Counted from the first letter of the stretch, positions 35,865 through 44,724 are shown. The stretch is 64,000 bases of DNA from Mycolicibacterium sp. CR10 (GCF_005222675.1 NZ_STGE01000068.1:414880-478879); one strand, 5' to 3'. Notes: generated by a model from the letters alone, not told the origin. Numbers and translations are program-made.

Positions 35865-36638
35865 TCATCGGTCGCGATAGGCCGACAGGATCGCCCCGAG
35901 CAGCACCTCGGCCAGCTCAGGACGGCACATCAGCAGATCCGGAAGGTAGGGATCCCGGCGGTTGTACAGCAGCGGGGACCCGTCGAGGCGTGTGGCGTGC
36001 ATGCCCGCCGCCCACAGAACACCTGCGGGGGCCGCCGAATCCCATTCCCACTGCCCGCCGGCGTGCACATAGGCGTCGACGTCACCGCGGACCACCGCCA
36101 TCGCCTTGGCGCCTGCCGAGCCGATCCGGACCAGCTGGATGTCGAGCTGATCACGGATCCGCCACAGCACCGCGGGCGGTCTGTTCGAACTGGCGGTGAT
36201 GCGGATCGGCCCGTCGGTGCGTGGCGGCGGCGCGGGCACGGTGTCGGTGCGGTACACCTCGCCGCGCGCAGGCAGCGCCACGGCGGCGTCGGTGATGGTG
36301 CCGCCCTCAGCAGCAGCCGACCGCTGCCACAGTGCGATGTGCACCGCCCAGTCGGCGCGTCCGGGCATCGAGTACTCATGGGTGCCATCGACGGGATCGA
36401 CGATCCACACCCGGTCGGCGTGGACGCGCGACACGTCGTCGACGGCCTCCTCGGACAGGATGGAATCGTGCGGCCGGTCCCGGTGCAGCCGGTCCAGGAT
36501 CAGCGTGTTGGCACGCTTGTCGCCGGCGTCGCCGAGGTCGTAAGGATCGTAAAAGCCGATCTGCTCGCGCATCGCCAGCAGCAGCTCACCGGCCTCGGCG
36601 GCCACCTCGGCGGCCAGCGCTGCATCGGTGAGGGTCAC
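35865..36638 (-). CDS. cysQ: CysQ, 3-prime-phosphoadenosine phosphatase / inositol phosphatase family
   Basis: A Mg-dependent, Li-sensitive phosphatase of 257 aa that removes the 3-prime phosphate from PAP and PAPS and can act on inositol phosphates. The metal-binding motifs are intact: Glu pair in LSEEAVDD (about 62), WIVDPVDGTHEY (about 79-90) and WEWDSAAPAG (about 198). It starts at GTG. The gene is upstream of mshC on the same strand with 55 nt between them, and 17 nt downstream of the SCO1664-type gene. It corresponds to Rv2131c. Confidence 0.93.
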   Translation of the reverse strand: MTLTDAALAAEVAAEAGELLLAMREQIGFYDPYDLGDAGDKRANTLILDRLHRDRPHDSILSEEAVDDVSRVHADRVWIVDPVDGTHEYSMPGRADWAVHIALWQRSAAAEGGTITDAAVALPARGEVYRTDTVPAPPPRTDGPIRITASSNRPPAVLWRIRDQLDIQLVRIGSAGAKAMAVVRGDVDAYVHAGGQWEWDSAAPAGVLWAAGMHATRLDGSPLLYNRRDPYLPDLLMCRPELAEVLLGAILSAYRDR

Positions 36639-36655
36639 CGCGTCAGTAGATCATG

Positions 36656-37498
36656 CTAAAACGCCGGCCACGGTATCGGCCGTCGCCGGTCGGGCCCCGG
36701 CATCACCGGATTTCTCAGCAGGGCAACGACTCTGGCCCTCAGGGCAGCCACCTCTCGCGGGGTGATGTGGCAGTGCAATTCGGCGCCCAGATCGTCGGTC
36801 AGCGCGTCGCCGAGGCATGCGACCGCCTCGAGGGTGTCGTCGTCGACCGGCTTGCCTGCCCAGCCCCACAACACGGTGCGCAGCTTGTCCTCGACGTGCA
36901 GGGTGACACCGTGGTCGACGCCGTAGACGTACCCGTCGATTCCGGACAGGACGTGGCCGCCCTTACGGTCGGCGTTGTTGATCAACACATCGAGCACGGC
37001 CATCCGCCGGAGCCGGTCGTCGTCGGCGTGCACCAGGGTGACCTCGTCACCGGCGTAGTCGTATGCCTCCAGCACCGGCAGGAATCCCGCAGGGATCTTT
37101 CCCGAGGGCACCAGGTCGATCAGGTCCGGGCCGGCGGCGACGTCGTCCGCGGCGTCATCGTCGGCGCTGTCGCTCGGCTGGTCGACCCACCGCTGCACCA
37201 TGCCGGGGCCGGCCGGTCCATCACGAATGATGGTGTACGGCACGATATTCCAGCCCAGTGCCGCCGAGACCAGGTAGGACGCGAGTTCCCGCCCGGCCAG
37301 CGTGCCGTCGGGGAAATCCCATAGCGGCGCCTCTCCCCTGACCGGTTTGTACACGCAATGGCGGGTGCGCTCACCCAGGGTGGCCTCGCACAGGAAGGTG
37401 GCGTTGCTCGCCGAACGGATCCGTCCGATGACGGTCATTTCACCGGACTGCAGCACCTCGTCGGCGCCGCTGCCGGGATCAGGCTTCGTCGTCGACAT
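36656..37498 (-). CDS. SCO1664 family protein (Rv2133c-like)
   Basis: A protein of 280 aa. The family has a PI3/4-kinase-like look: CVYKPVRGEAPLWDFP (Lys in the ATP-binding position), VLDVLINNADRKGGHVL (catalytic-loop Asn-Asn-x-Asp-Arg-Lys-Gly) and VYGVDHGVTLH (metal-binding Asp). Activity is not established. The ATG lies 20 nt inside the end of the DUF3090 gene, and the two families are typically adjacent in actinobacteria. An in-frame ATG 16 codons earlier is less likely because it would extend further into DUF3090. Confidence 0.85.
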   Translation of the reverse strand: MSTTKPDPGSGADEVLQSGEMTVIGRIRSASNATFLCEATLGERTRHCVYKPVRGEAPLWDFPDGTLAGRELASYLVSAALGWNIVPYTIIRDGPAGPGMVQRWVDQPSDSADDDAADDVAAGPDLIDLVPSGKIPAGFLPVLEAYDYAGDEVTLVHADDDRLRRMAVLDVLINNADRKGGHVLSGIDGYVYGVDHGVTLHVEDKLRTVLWGWAGKPVDDDTLEAVACLGDALTDDLGAELHCHITPREVAALRARVVALLRNPVMPGPDRRRPIPWPAF

Positions 37499-38069
37499 CT
37501 TCGGTCCCGCCGAACACACCGCGCCGATAGCCGTTGGTGCGGGCACAGATGTGGCCCTCGGGATCCAGCGGTTCGTCGCACAACGGGCAGGGCGGGCGTC
37601 CCGCCGAGATCACCCGGTTGGAACGCGTCGCGAATTCGCGGGCCGACTCGGGGGTCAGGAACACCCGCACCGCGTCGGGGCCCTCTTCGGCGTCGTCGAG
37701 CACCACCGACGCGTCGAACTCGGTTTCGGACACGGCGAGCAGTTCGACGACGACGGTCTCGGCCTCGGAATCCCAGCCCAGGCCCATCGTGCCGACCCGG
37801 AATTCCGCGTCCACCGGTGTGACCAGCGGGCTGAGATCCTCGATCTCGCCGGTCTCCGGCGGGATCGGCGTCCCGAACCGACGGTTGATCTCCAGCAGAA
37901 GCGCGGCGATCCGTTCGGCGAGCACCGCAACCTGCTGCTTTTCCAGGATCACCGAGATGACCCGTTTGTCGTGGACGGCCTGCAGATAAAAGGTGCGGTT
38001 TCCGGGTTGGCCGACGGTCCCGGCCACGAAGCGGTCGGGTGTGCGGAAGACGTGGATTTCGCGGGCCAT
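37479..38069 (-). CDS. DUF3090 family protein (Rv2134c-like)
   Basis: A protein of 196 aa. The start MAREIHVFRTPDRFVAGTVG matches the M. tuberculosis orthologue. A beta-rich domain is followed by a C-terminal zinc-ribbon-like pair CPLCDEPLDPEGHICAR (two CxxC-type knuckles, one with His-x-Cys). Function unknown; the constant neighbour is the SCO1664 family gene, which it overlaps by 20 nt. TATTTT, 10 nt before the ATG, could be the -10 box. Confidence 0.88.
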   Translation of the reverse strand: MAREIHVFRTPDRFVAGTVGQPGNRTFYLQAVHDKRVISVILEKQQVAVLAERIAALLLEINRRFGTPIPPETGEIEDLSPLVTPVDAEFRVGTMGLGWDSEAETVVVELLAVSETEFDASVVLDDAEEGPDAVRVFLTPESAREFATRSNRVISAGRPPCPLCDEPLDPEGHICARTNGYRRGVFGGTEDVDDEA

Positions 38070-38125
38070 GGCAGATTCCAAAATACCGGCTGTGCCCGGT
38101 CAGCCGTAATTGTGCGGCGTGATCG

Positions 38126-38830
38126 TCATTCGGTCGACCCGCCGACCACGGCCTCGCCGGCGGGCACCGCACCGTCCTCGGAGTTCTCTTTCGCGGGTGG
38201 GGTGGACAGTGCGGCGTTCAGAGTCGAGCCGGTGTGGTTGACGTGGATCACAAACGGCCGCAGCGTCGTATAGCGGACGACGCTGACCGACGCGGGGTCG
38301 GCGTTGATCCTTTGGAAGGTGTCCAGATGTGCGCCGAGCGCGTCGGCCAGCACCGCTTTGATCACGTCACCGTGCGTACAGGCGACCCACAGCACGTCCG
38401 TGCCGTGCTCGTCGGCAAGCCTGCGGTCGTGGTCGCGGACGGCCGCCACCGCCCGCGCCTGGACCCCCGCCAGCCCTTCTCCGTCCGGGAACACAGCCGC
38501 GCTGGGCTGCTGCTGGACCACCGCCCACAATGACTCTTTGACCAGGTCACCGATCTTGCGACCGGTCCAGGCCCCGTAGTCGACCTCGGAGATCCGGTCG
38601 TCGACGACCGGTTCCAACCCCAGCGCGGCGGCCAGCGGTTCGACTGTTCGCTCACAGCGCAGCAGCGGCGACCGAACGATCGCCCGGATCGGCAGCGCGC
38701 CGATCCGGTCGACGAGCGCGCCGGCCTGTTCGCGGCCCTTGTCGTCGAGGTCGACCCCCTCGGACCGACCGGCCAGGGTGTGGGCCGTGTTGGACGTCGA
38801 ACGGCCGTGTCGCAGTAGCAGAACCGTCAT
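38126..38830 (-). CDS. Histidine phosphatase family (phosphoglycerate mutase-like) protein
   Basis: A protein of 234 aa. The RHG motif (LLRHGRSTSN) holds the phospho-accepting His near residue 8, and the second His is in CTHGDVIKA (about 153). The CobC/PhoE-type pattern of Arg (LLRCERT) and Glu (EVDYGAWTG) is present. It is an acid phosphatase or mutase of unknown substrate and corresponds to Rv2135c. The start overlaps the uppP stop by 4 nt (ATGA). Confidence 0.88.
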   Translation of the reverse strand: MTVLLLRHGRSTSNTAHTLAGRSEGVDLDDKGREQAGALVDRIGALPIRAIVRSPLLRCERTVEPLAAALGLEPVVDDRISEVDYGAWTGRKIGDLVKESLWAVVQQQPSAAVFPDGEGLAGVQARAVAAVRDHDRRLADEHGTDVLWVACTHGDVIKAVLADALGAHLDTFQRINADPASVSVVRYTTLRPFVIHVNHTGSTLNAALSTPPAKENSEDGAVPAGEAVVGGSTE

Positions 38831-39675
38831 GTGGCGGCCACCACCCCTGTCCCGAGCAGAATCAACACCACGGTGCCGAGCACGACACGGTAACCGACGA
38901 ACCAGTACATGCTGTGGCTGACCAGGAATCGCAGGAACCAGGACACCGCGGCGAACCCGACCACGAACGCGATCAGGGTCGAGACCAGAAGTTGAGCTCC
39001 GCTGGCGCTCATGCCTTCCCCGACGGGTGCGAACGCATCGGGCAACGAGAACAGCCCGGAGGCGAACACCGCCGGGATCGCCAGCAGGAAGCCGAAGCGC
39101 GCCGCCAGTTCGCGGTCGAGGCCGAGGAACAGGCCGGCGCTGATGGTCGCCCCCGAGCGCGACACCCCCGGCACCAGCGCGAGGCACTGCGCGAAACCGA
39201 CGATGACGCTGTCCTTCCAGGTGAGCTGCTCGACGTGACGCGTCTGCCTGCCGTAGTACTCGGCGGCGGCGATGACCACCGAGAAGACGATCAGTGCCGT
39301 CGCTACCAACCACAGATTACGTGCGCCCGTGCGGATCTCGTCCTTGAAGAGCAGGCCGATCACGCCGATCGGGATGGAGCCGATGATCACCCACCAACCG
39401 AGCCAGTAGTCGGCGTTGCGGTGCGCGGCCACGAACAGGCCGTTGAACCACGCCTTGACGATCCGCACGATGTCGCGGGCGAAGTAGACCAGCACGGCCG
39501 CTTCGGTGCCGAGTTGGCTGACCGCGGTGAACGAGGCACCGGCGTCGTCGTCGAAGAACACCCGGGACGCGATCGCCAGGTGCCCCGACGACGACACCGG
39601 CAGGAACTCCGTGAGGCCCTGCAGTATCGACAGGACGACGACCTGCATCCACGACATCGCAGGCCCGTCGGTCAC
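38827..39675 (-). CDS. uppP: Undecaprenyl-diphosphatase UppP (BacA)
   Basis: A membrane phosphatase of 282 aa with about eight helices that recycles undecaprenyl/decaprenyl diphosphate in cell wall synthesis. Motifs: QGLTEFLPVSSSGHL (residues 19-33) and PGVSRSGATISAG (about 170), both with catalytic Glu, Ser and Arg. I use the GTG because a TACGGT -10 box lies 7 nt before it; an ATG 6 codons later, which resembles the annotated M. tuberculosis start, has no ribosome binding site. It corresponds to Rv2136c. Confidence 0.95.
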   Translation of the reverse strand: MTDGPAMSWMQVVVLSILQGLTEFLPVSSSGHLAIASRVFFDDDAGASFTAVSQLGTEAAVLVYFARDIVRIVKAWFNGLFVAAHRNADYWLGWWVIIGSIPIGVIGLLFKDEIRTGARNLWLVATALIVFSVVIAAAEYYGRQTRHVEQLTWKDSVIVGFAQCLALVPGVSRSGATISAGLFLGLDRELAARFGFLLAIPAVFASGLFSLPDAFAPVGEGMSASGAQLLVSTLIAFVVGFAAVSWFLRFLVSHSMYWFVGYRVVLGTVVLILLGTGVVAAT

Positions 39676-39682
39676 GACGACG

Positions 39683-39688
39683 ACCGTA
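39683..39688 (-). promoter_or_regulatory. Leaderless-type -10 box of uppP
   Basis: On the minus strand TACGGT is followed by 7 nt and the GTG start of uppP. This supports the GTG over the internal ATG. Confidence 0.5.
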
Positions 39689-39711
39689 CCGTGACGTGGC
39701 GCCCAGAGCCG

Positions 39712-40029
39712 TCAGCGGCCGTTGCGGGGCACCGGCTGCGCCTCGGCGACCGCGTCACGCACGGCGGCCACCAGGCTGCGCTCGTCGGAGAGGTCGATGT
39801 CGGTGAGCCGGTGGGTGGCCAGCGCGACGACGTCTTCGGATTGTGGAACCGGGCCGCGCAGGCGGGGCCGGTAGATTTCGACGACCAGCACCTGGCCGCC
39901 CCGTTCGACGTGGAACGAGAAACTCCGCCCGTCACCGACCTGCCCGAAGCCGCTGGCGTGCACGCCGGTGGTGATGTCTTCGACAGCGAACTGGTGCACG
40001 GTCACGTCCCTGTCCGCGGAAAGGGCCAT
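39712..40029 (-). CDS. Conserved hypothetical protein (Rv2137c-like)
   Basis: A small soluble protein of 105 aa, predicted to be alpha/beta (VTVHQFAVEDITTGVHASGFGQVGDGRSFSFHVERGG is the start of its beta sheet region). No motif was recognised. The ATG was chosen because TATGGT lies 7 nt before it, a leaderless pattern. It converges with nothing and is divergent from lppL. It corresponds by position to Rv2137c. Confidence 0.75.
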   Translation of the reverse strand: MALSADRDVTVHQFAVEDITTGVHASGFGQVGDGRSFSFHVERGGQVLVVEIYRPRLRGPVPQSEDVVALATHRLTDIDLSDERSLVAAVRDAVAEAQPVPRNGR

Positions 40030-40036
40030 GGTCCGT

Positions 40037-40042
40037 ACCATA
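40037..40042 (-). promoter_or_regulatory. Leaderless-type -10 box of the Rv2137c-like gene
   Basis: On the minus strand TATGGT is followed by 7 nt and the ATG. Confidence 0.5.
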
Positions 40043-40100
40043 CCGTCGCGGGCACCGCCCGGACCTGAGGTGGCGGGAAGGTCGGGCTCACGACGTTGCA

Positions 40101-40106
40101 TACACT
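40101..40106 (+). promoter_or_regulatory. Putative -10 box of lppL
   Basis: TACACT, preceded by TTGCA, fits TANNNT. It implies that transcription begins near 40113, so the lppL start codon must lie downstream of that point. Confidence 0.45.
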
Positions 40107-40152
40107 GGCCTTCCGATCAGATTCCCATCAAGATCAAACTGAGAGTTACCCG

Positions 40153-41196
40153 TTGCCGCGACGAATAAACCCACCAGCACTGCTGGTTCGCCTCGGCGCG
40201 GCATTGTTGGCAATTGCGCTGGCCGCGGGCTGCTCGTCGAACCCGGTGGACACCGCCCCGCCCACGATCGATCCCGCCCGGGCCGCCGATTCGCCTCCCG
40301 TGACCACCGCCCCACCGGGAGTGGTGCACCCGCTGGCCGGGGCCGCACAGGCGGCCGTGTTCGACGAGGCGAGTGGCTCGCTGGTGGTCCTCGGCAGCGA
40401 CGCGGCCGGCCGCTCGATCGTCAACGTGGTGTCGCCGACGGGCGCGGGTGCACCGGTCGACCTGGAGGGCGCGGCCACGGCGATCGCCGGTAACGGCGAC
40501 GGCGAGGTGTTCCTGGCCACCGTCGGCGGCTATTTCCGGTTCGACGTCGCCTCGCGCGCCGCGACCAGGATCGAGGTCGCGGGCCAGGACGGCGTCGAGT
40601 TCACCGCGGTCGCGCGGCGCGCCGACGGCAATCTGGTGCTGGGCAGCGCCGACGGAGCCGTGTACACCCTGGACTCCGAGACCACGGTCAGCGCCCAGCT
40701 GAAAACCTTCGCACGCGTGGACAGCCTTGTGACACAGGGCAATACCGCAGTGGTTCTGGATCGGGGGCAGACCTCGGTCACCAGCCTCAACCCTGAGGGC
40801 ACGAAAGCCGAACACGCGCTTCGGGCCGGGCAGGGCGCCACCACGATGGCCGCCGACCCGGCGGGCCGGGTCCTGGTCACCGACACCCGCGGCGGCGAAT
40901 TGCTGGTGTATGGCGTCGATCCGCTGATCCTGCGCCAGCGGTTCCCGGTGCCGGACTCGCCGTACGGCCTGGCCGCCTCCGGCGATGACACGGGGCTCGC
41001 ATGGGTCGCACAGACGGCGACCAACACCGTCGTTGGTTACGATCTGGCGACCGGAATCCCCGTCGAGAAGGTGCGATATCGAACAGTGCGGCAGCCGAAC
41101 TCGCTCGCCTTCGACGATGCGTCCGGAACCCTGTATGTGGTGTCCGGCGCGGGAGCGGGCGTCCAGGTGATCGCGTCCGCGGGGGCCGACAAGTGA
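40153..41196 (+). CDS. lppL: Lipoprotein LppL
   Basis: A protein of 347 aa. It has a basic N-terminus, a hydrophobic core and the lipobox LAAGC (Cys about 26). The mature part is a beta-propeller-like protein with repeats such as DGNLVLGSADGAVYTL, NTAVVLDRGQTSVT, GQGATTMAADPAGRVLVTDTRGGELLVYGVDPLILRQ (family landmark) and PNSLAFDDASGTLYVVSG, close to M. tuberculosis LppL. The start is uncertain: no ATG or GTG is in frame between the probable transcription start and the signal peptide, so TTG with GAGAG 8 nt upstream is the best choice. It forms an operon with the DUF5703 gene and pyrD. Confidence 0.85.
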   Translation: MPRRINPPALLVRLGAALLAIALAAGCSSNPVDTAPPTIDPARAADSPPVTTAPPGVVHPLAGAAQAAVFDEASGSLVVLGSDAAGRSIVNVVSPTGAGAPVDLEGAATAIAGNGDGEVFLATVGGYFRFDVASRAATRIEVAGQDGVEFTAVARRADGNLVLGSADGAVYTLDSETTVSAQLKTFARVDSLVTQGNTAVVLDRGQTSVTSLNPEGTKAEHALRAGQGATTMAADPAGRVLVTDTRGGELLVYGVDPLILRQRFPVPDSPYGLAASGDDTGLAWVAQTATNTVVGYDLATGIPVEKVRYRTVRQPNSLAFDDASGTLYVVSGAGAGVQVIASAGADK

Positions 41197-41456
41197 ACGC
41201 GGGTTCGCGGGGTCGGCTACCCGCCGCCTGGGACAAGGTCGTTTCCGAGAACTCGGGCGAGTACGAGTGGATTCCGCTGCGGCTGCCGCCGGAGGTCACC
41301 CGCGTCAGCGCATCCATCCGATTGTCGATCGAGGCCGAATACCGCGGCTGGGAACTCACCCGGGTCCGGCTGTACAACGACGGCAGCAGGCGGGTGCTGC
41401 TGCGCCGCAAGAGGCGCGCCGACCGGCCGCACGATCCGGATCAGCCGGCGCTGTAG
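41193..41456 (+). CDS. DUF5703 family protein
   Basis: A small cytoplasmic protein of 87 aa with EYEWIPLRLPPEVTRVSASIRLSIEAEYRGWELTRVRLYNDGSRRVLLRRK as its core (landmark residues EYRGWEL near 50). The C-terminal half is strongly basic. The GTG overlaps the lppL stop by 4 nt and pyrD starts 13 nt later. Actinobacteria keep this gene before pyrD. Function unknown. Confidence 0.78.
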   Translation: MNAGSRGRLPAAWDKVVSENSGEYEWIPLRLPPEVTRVSASIRLSIEAEYRGWELTRVRLYNDGSRRVLLRRKRRADRPHDPDQPAL

Positions 41457-41469
41457 TGGAGCAGCCTTG

Positions 41470-42534
41470 ATGTACCGAGCGCTGCGGCGCGCGCTGTTCC
41501 TCGCGCCCCCGGAACGGATCCACACCTGGGTGTTCGCCGCGCTGCGGAGCGCCACCGCGCCGGCCCCCCTGCGCAACCGCCTGGAGCGCCGGCTGGCTCC
41601 GCAGGATCCGGTGCTCGCCAGCACGGTGTTCGGCGTGCGCTTCCCTGGACCGATGGGCCTTGCGGCCGGCTTCGACAAGGATGGTCTCGGGGTGCACACC
41701 TGGGGGGCGCTGGGTTTCGGATACGCCGAGGTGGGCACCGTGACGGCGCTGCCGCAGCCCGGCAATCCGCCGCCGAGAATGTTCCGGCTACCTGCCGACC
41801 GGGCGCTGCTGAACCGGATGGGCTTCAACAACCACGGTGCGGGCGCACTGGCCATGCAGCTCTCCCGGCACGTCCCCGAGGTGCCGATCGGGGTGAACAT
41901 CGGCAAGTCGAAGATCACGCCGCCCGAACACGCCGCCGACGACTACGCCGAGAGCGCGCGACTGCTCGGACCGCTGGCCGCCTACCTCGTGGTCAACGTG
42001 AGCTCACCGAACACCCCGGGACTGCGTGACCTCCAATCCGTCGAGTCGCTGCGCCCCATCCTCGCGGCGGTGCTGGCGGAGACGTCGACGCCGGTGCTGG
42101 TCAAGATCGCACCCGACCTCGCCGACGGCGACATCGACGACATCGCAGATCTGGCACTCGAGCTCGGCCTCGCAGGAATCGTCGCCACCAACACCACCAT
42201 CTCCCGCGACGGACTCGCGACCCCGGCGGTCGCCGAACTGGGAGCCGGTGGCATCTCCGGCCCCCCGGTGGCCCGGCGCTCGGCGGAGGTGCTGCGTCGC
42301 CTGTACGGCCGCGTGGGCGATCGACTGGTGCTGATCAGCGTCGGCGGTATCGAGACCGCGGACGACGCGTGGGACCGCATCGTCTCGGGTGCCTCACTGC
42401 TGCAGGGCTACACCGGCTTCGTGTATGGCGGCGGGTTGTGGGCCAAGACCATCCACGACGGGATCGCCCGCCGCCTGCACGACAATGGGTTCGCTAGCCT
42501 CGGTGACGCCGTCGGATCGGCGGCTGCGCGCTAA
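41470..42534 (+). CDS. pyrD: Dihydroorotate dehydrogenase (quinone), class 2
   Basis: Oxidises dihydroorotate to orotate in pyrimidine synthesis and passes electrons to menaquinone at the membrane. 354 aa. An amphipathic N-terminal extension (about 40 residues) is typical of class 2. FMN and substrate motifs are intact: AAGFDKDG, NRMGFNNHGA, the catalytic Ser in NVSSPNTPGLR, KIAPD, and GGIETADDAW near the C-terminus. The ATG is preferred over the TTG one codon earlier. It corresponds to Rv2139. Confidence 0.96.
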   Translation: MYRALRRALFLAPPERIHTWVFAALRSATAPAPLRNRLERRLAPQDPVLASTVFGVRFPGPMGLAAGFDKDGLGVHTWGALGFGYAEVGTVTALPQPGNPPPRMFRLPADRALLNRMGFNNHGAGALAMQLSRHVPEVPIGVNIGKSKITPPEHAADDYAESARLLGPLAAYLVVNVSSPNTPGLRDLQSVESLRPILAAVLAETSTPVLVKIAPDLADGDIDDIADLALELGLAGIVATNTTISRDGLATPAVAELGAGGISGPPVARRSAEVLRRLYGRVGDRLVLISVGGIETADDAWDRIVSGASLLQGYTGFVYGGGLWAKTIHDGIARRLHDNGFASLGDAVGSAAAR

Positions 42535-42552
42535 TTCTGCGTGCCACTCCGG

Positions 42553-42614
42553 CGCCGAGTGTACGAATTATGATGGAACTGAGGCGAATTCCGTCAGAAT
42601 GCGTACTCTCGGCG
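42553..42614. repeat. 62-bp palindromic intergenic element, copy 2
   Basis: Two 26-nt arms (42553-42578 and 42589-42614) are complementary apart from 4 mismatches, with a 10-nt centre. The arms follow the same consensus as the element after the xanthine dehydrogenase gene: CGCCGAGnGTACG, then TTnTGAnGGAA. Both elements have the same total length and both lie between convergent genes, here pyrD and the YbhB-like gene. Confidence 0.83.
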
Positions 42615-42639
42615 GGCGTTGCGTGGCACCGACAGCCAA

Positions 42640-43176
42640 CTAGTTCTGCTCGTAGGTTCCGGTGATCAGCGCGCGGGCAATGGCATGGCTGAACAGGTTG
42701 AAACCCAGGTATGCCGGGGTGCCCTCGGCGGGCACATCGAGCTTCTCGACGTCGACGGCGTGCACCGCGACGATGTAGCGGTGCGGGCCGTGACCGGCGG
42801 GCGGGGCGGCGCCGATGAACCGCGTCAGGCCGGCGTCATTGGCCAATGTGACTGCGTCACCGGGAAATCCGCTGGCGCTGCCGTCGCCGACACCGGCGGG
42901 CAGATCGGTGACCGTCGCGGGGAGATTGAATACCGCCCAGTGCCAGAAGCCCGATCCGGTGGGCGCGTCGGGGTCGTAGACGGTGACGGCGAAGCTGCGG
43001 GTCTCCTCCTGGAAGCCCGACCAGCTCAGCTGCGGCGAGACATCTGACCCGCCCGCACCCATGATGCCGCTCACCTGGTCGTTGCCCCACGGTTGCCCGT
43101 CGGTGAACGACTCCGAGGTCACGGTGAACGTCGGCAGGTCAGGCAGGAAGTCGTAGGGGTTGTAGTCAAACGCCAT
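42640..43176 (-). CDS. YbhB/YbcL (PEBP/RKIP-like) family protein
   Basis: A cytoplasmic protein of 178 aa corresponding to M. tuberculosis Rv2140c (TB18.6). It has the phosphatidylethanolamine-binding protein fold with the ligand-site motifs VYDPDAPTGSGFWHW (DPDxP plus the following HW) and GPHRYIVAVHAV (the HRY pattern). Members bind small anionic or lipid head-group ligands. The ribosome binding site AAAGGAG lies before the ATG. It converges on pyrD across a palindromic element. Confidence 0.92.
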   Translation of the reverse strand: MAFDYNPYDFLPDLPTFTVTSESFTDGQPWGNDQVSGIMGAGGSDVSPQLSWSGFQEETRSFAVTVYDPDAPTGSGFWHWAVFNLPATVTDLPAGVGDGSASGFPGDAVTLANDAGLTRFIGAAPPAGHGPHRYIVAVHAVDVEKLDVPAEGTPAYLGFNLFSHAIARALITGTYEQN

Positions 43177-43210
43177 GGAAGGCCACTCCTTTTTCGTTTC
43201 GGTTGGTCAA

Positions 43211-44545
43211 TCAGCAGTGCAGCAGGAAGTGTTCGAGCACCTGCGCGCCGAACGTCAACGCATCCACGGGTACCCGTTCGTCGACGCCATGGAACAACGC
43301 GGCAAAGTCCAGCTCGGGCGGCAGTCGCAACGGCGCAAACCCGAAGCAGCGAATTCCCAAGCGGGCGAAGTGTTTTGCGTCGGTTCCCCCGGAGAGCATG
43401 TAGGGCACGGTGCGCGCCTCGGGATCGGCGGCCAGGATGGCACCGTTCATAGCCTCCAGTAGCTCACCGTCGAAAGGAGTTTCGTAGGAGGGCAGTTCGG
43501 TGACCCACTCGCGGACGACGTCCGGGCCGATGATCTCGTCGATCTCGCGCTCGAATTCGGCCAGTCGTCCCGGCAGCACCCGACAGTCGACAACGGCCTC
43601 GGCGGTGGCGGGGATGACGTTGGCCTTGTAGCCGGCCTTGAGCATCGTCGGGTTGGCGGTGTCGCGCAGCGTGGCGCCGACGATCCGGGCGATGGATCCG
43701 AGTTTCGCGACAGCGCCGTCGATGTCGGGCGAGGCGGGGTCGAAGGTGTAGCCGGTCTCTTCGCTCACCGCGGCCAGGAACTGCTCGACGGATTCGGTCA
43801 GCACGATCGGGAACTGGTGGCGGCCCAGTTTGGCGACGGCTTCGGCGACGGCGGTGACGGCGTTGTCGTCGTGCACCATCGACCCGTGGCCGGCACGGCC
43901 CCGTGCCGTCAGCCGCATCCACATCATCGCCTTCTCGGCGGTCTCGATGAGGTAGAGCCGGCGCTCGCCGCCGTCGCGGCGCGGCACCGTCAGCGAGAAC
44001 CCGCCGACCTCGCCGACCGCCTCGGTGACACCGTCGAACAGGTCGGGCCGGTTCTCCACCAGCCACTTGCATCCGTAGTTGCCGCCGGCCTCCTCGTCGG
44101 AGACGAACGCGAACACCAGGTCGCGGGGCGGCACGATGCCCGCGCGCTTGAAGTGCCGGGCGACCGCGATGATCATCCCGACCATGTCCTTCATGTCGAC
44201 CGCGCCGCGGCCCCACACGTAGCCGTTCTCGACGGCCCCGGAGAACGGGTGCACGCTCCAGTCCGACGCCTCGGCCGGCACCACATCGAGGTGGCCGTGC
44301 AGCATCAGCGCGCCGCGCGCCGGATCGGCCCCCTTGAGCCGGGCGAACACGTTTGCCCGGCCGGGCGCACCGGCCTCGACGTATTCGGTCTCCAGGCCGA
44401 CCTCCTCGAGGCGCTCGGCAACCCAGCGCGCGCACTCGGCCTCACCTTTCGTCGTGGCGAGGTCACCGGTGTTGGAGGTGTCGAACCGGATGAGCGCACT
44501 CACCAGGTCGACGACCTCGTCGCTGGGATTCAGGGGACGACTCAC
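43211..44545 (-). CDS. M20 family metallopeptidase (Rv2141c-like)
   Basis: A zinc hydrolase of 444 aa of the ArgE/DapE/CPG2 type. The metal site is complete: MLHGHLDVVPA (His, Asp), GRGAVDMKDMV (Asp), SDEEAGGNYG (catalytic Glu and metal Glu), then Asp in GEVGGF and a final His in ALFHGVDE. A dimerisation domain is inserted in the middle. The substrate is a dipeptide or N-acylated amino acid, not further defined. I chose the GTG nearest the conserved SRPLNPSDEVVDLVS start. The YbhB-like gene lies 34 nt downstream on the same strand. Confidence 0.9.
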   Translation of the reverse strand: MSRPLNPSDEVVDLVSALIRFDTSNTGDLATTKGEAECARWVAERLEEVGLETEYVEAGAPGRANVFARLKGADPARGALMLHGHLDVVPAEASDWSVHPFSGAVENGYVWGRGAVDMKDMVGMIIAVARHFKRAGIVPPRDLVFAFVSDEEAGGNYGCKWLVENRPDLFDGVTEAVGEVGGFSLTVPRRDGGERRLYLIETAEKAMMWMRLTARGRAGHGSMVHDDNAVTAVAEAVAKLGRHQFPIVLTESVEQFLAAVSEETGYTFDPASPDIDGAVAKLGSIARIVGATLRDTANPTMLKAGYKANVIPATAEAVVDCRVLPGRLAEFEREIDEIIGPDVVREWVTELPSYETPFDGELLEAMNGAILAADPEARTVPYMLSGGTDAKHFARLGIRCFGFAPLRLPPELDFAALFHGVDERVPVDALTFGAQVLEHFLLHC

Positions 44546-44615
44546 AGTGACAGTCCTACCACCCCGTCCCCACGCGGCCCCCAACCTGGGTTTTGGCCCG
44601 GGCCCGGTGATCCGA

Positions 44616-44621
44616 TAACCT
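44616..44621 (+). promoter_or_regulatory. Putative -10 box of the tRNA-Leu gene
   Basis: TAACCT (TANNNT) lies 17 nt before the mature tRNA 5-prime end. An overlapping TAAGCT follows. Confidence 0.4.
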
Positions 44622-44638
44622 AAGCTGCCTTCGAACTG

Positions 44639-44724
44639 GTCCGAGTGGCGGAATGGCAGACGCGCTAGCTTGAGGTGCTAGTGCCCTATTAACGGGCGTG
44701 GGGGTTCAAGTCCCCCCTCGGACA
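44639..44724 (+). tRNA. tRNA-Leu (GAG)
   Basis: An 86-nt class II tRNA. The acceptor stem pairs GTCCGAG with CTCGGAC (discriminator A). The anticodon stem is CTAGC/GCTAG with loop TTGAGGT, so the anticodon is GAG (44672-44674), reading CUC and CUU. The long variable arm GCCC...GGGC is typical of leucine tRNAs, and the T arm is GGGGG-TTCAAGT-CCCCC. The 3-prime CCA is not encoded. It marks the right end of the block that follows M. tuberculosis gene order. Confidence 0.97.
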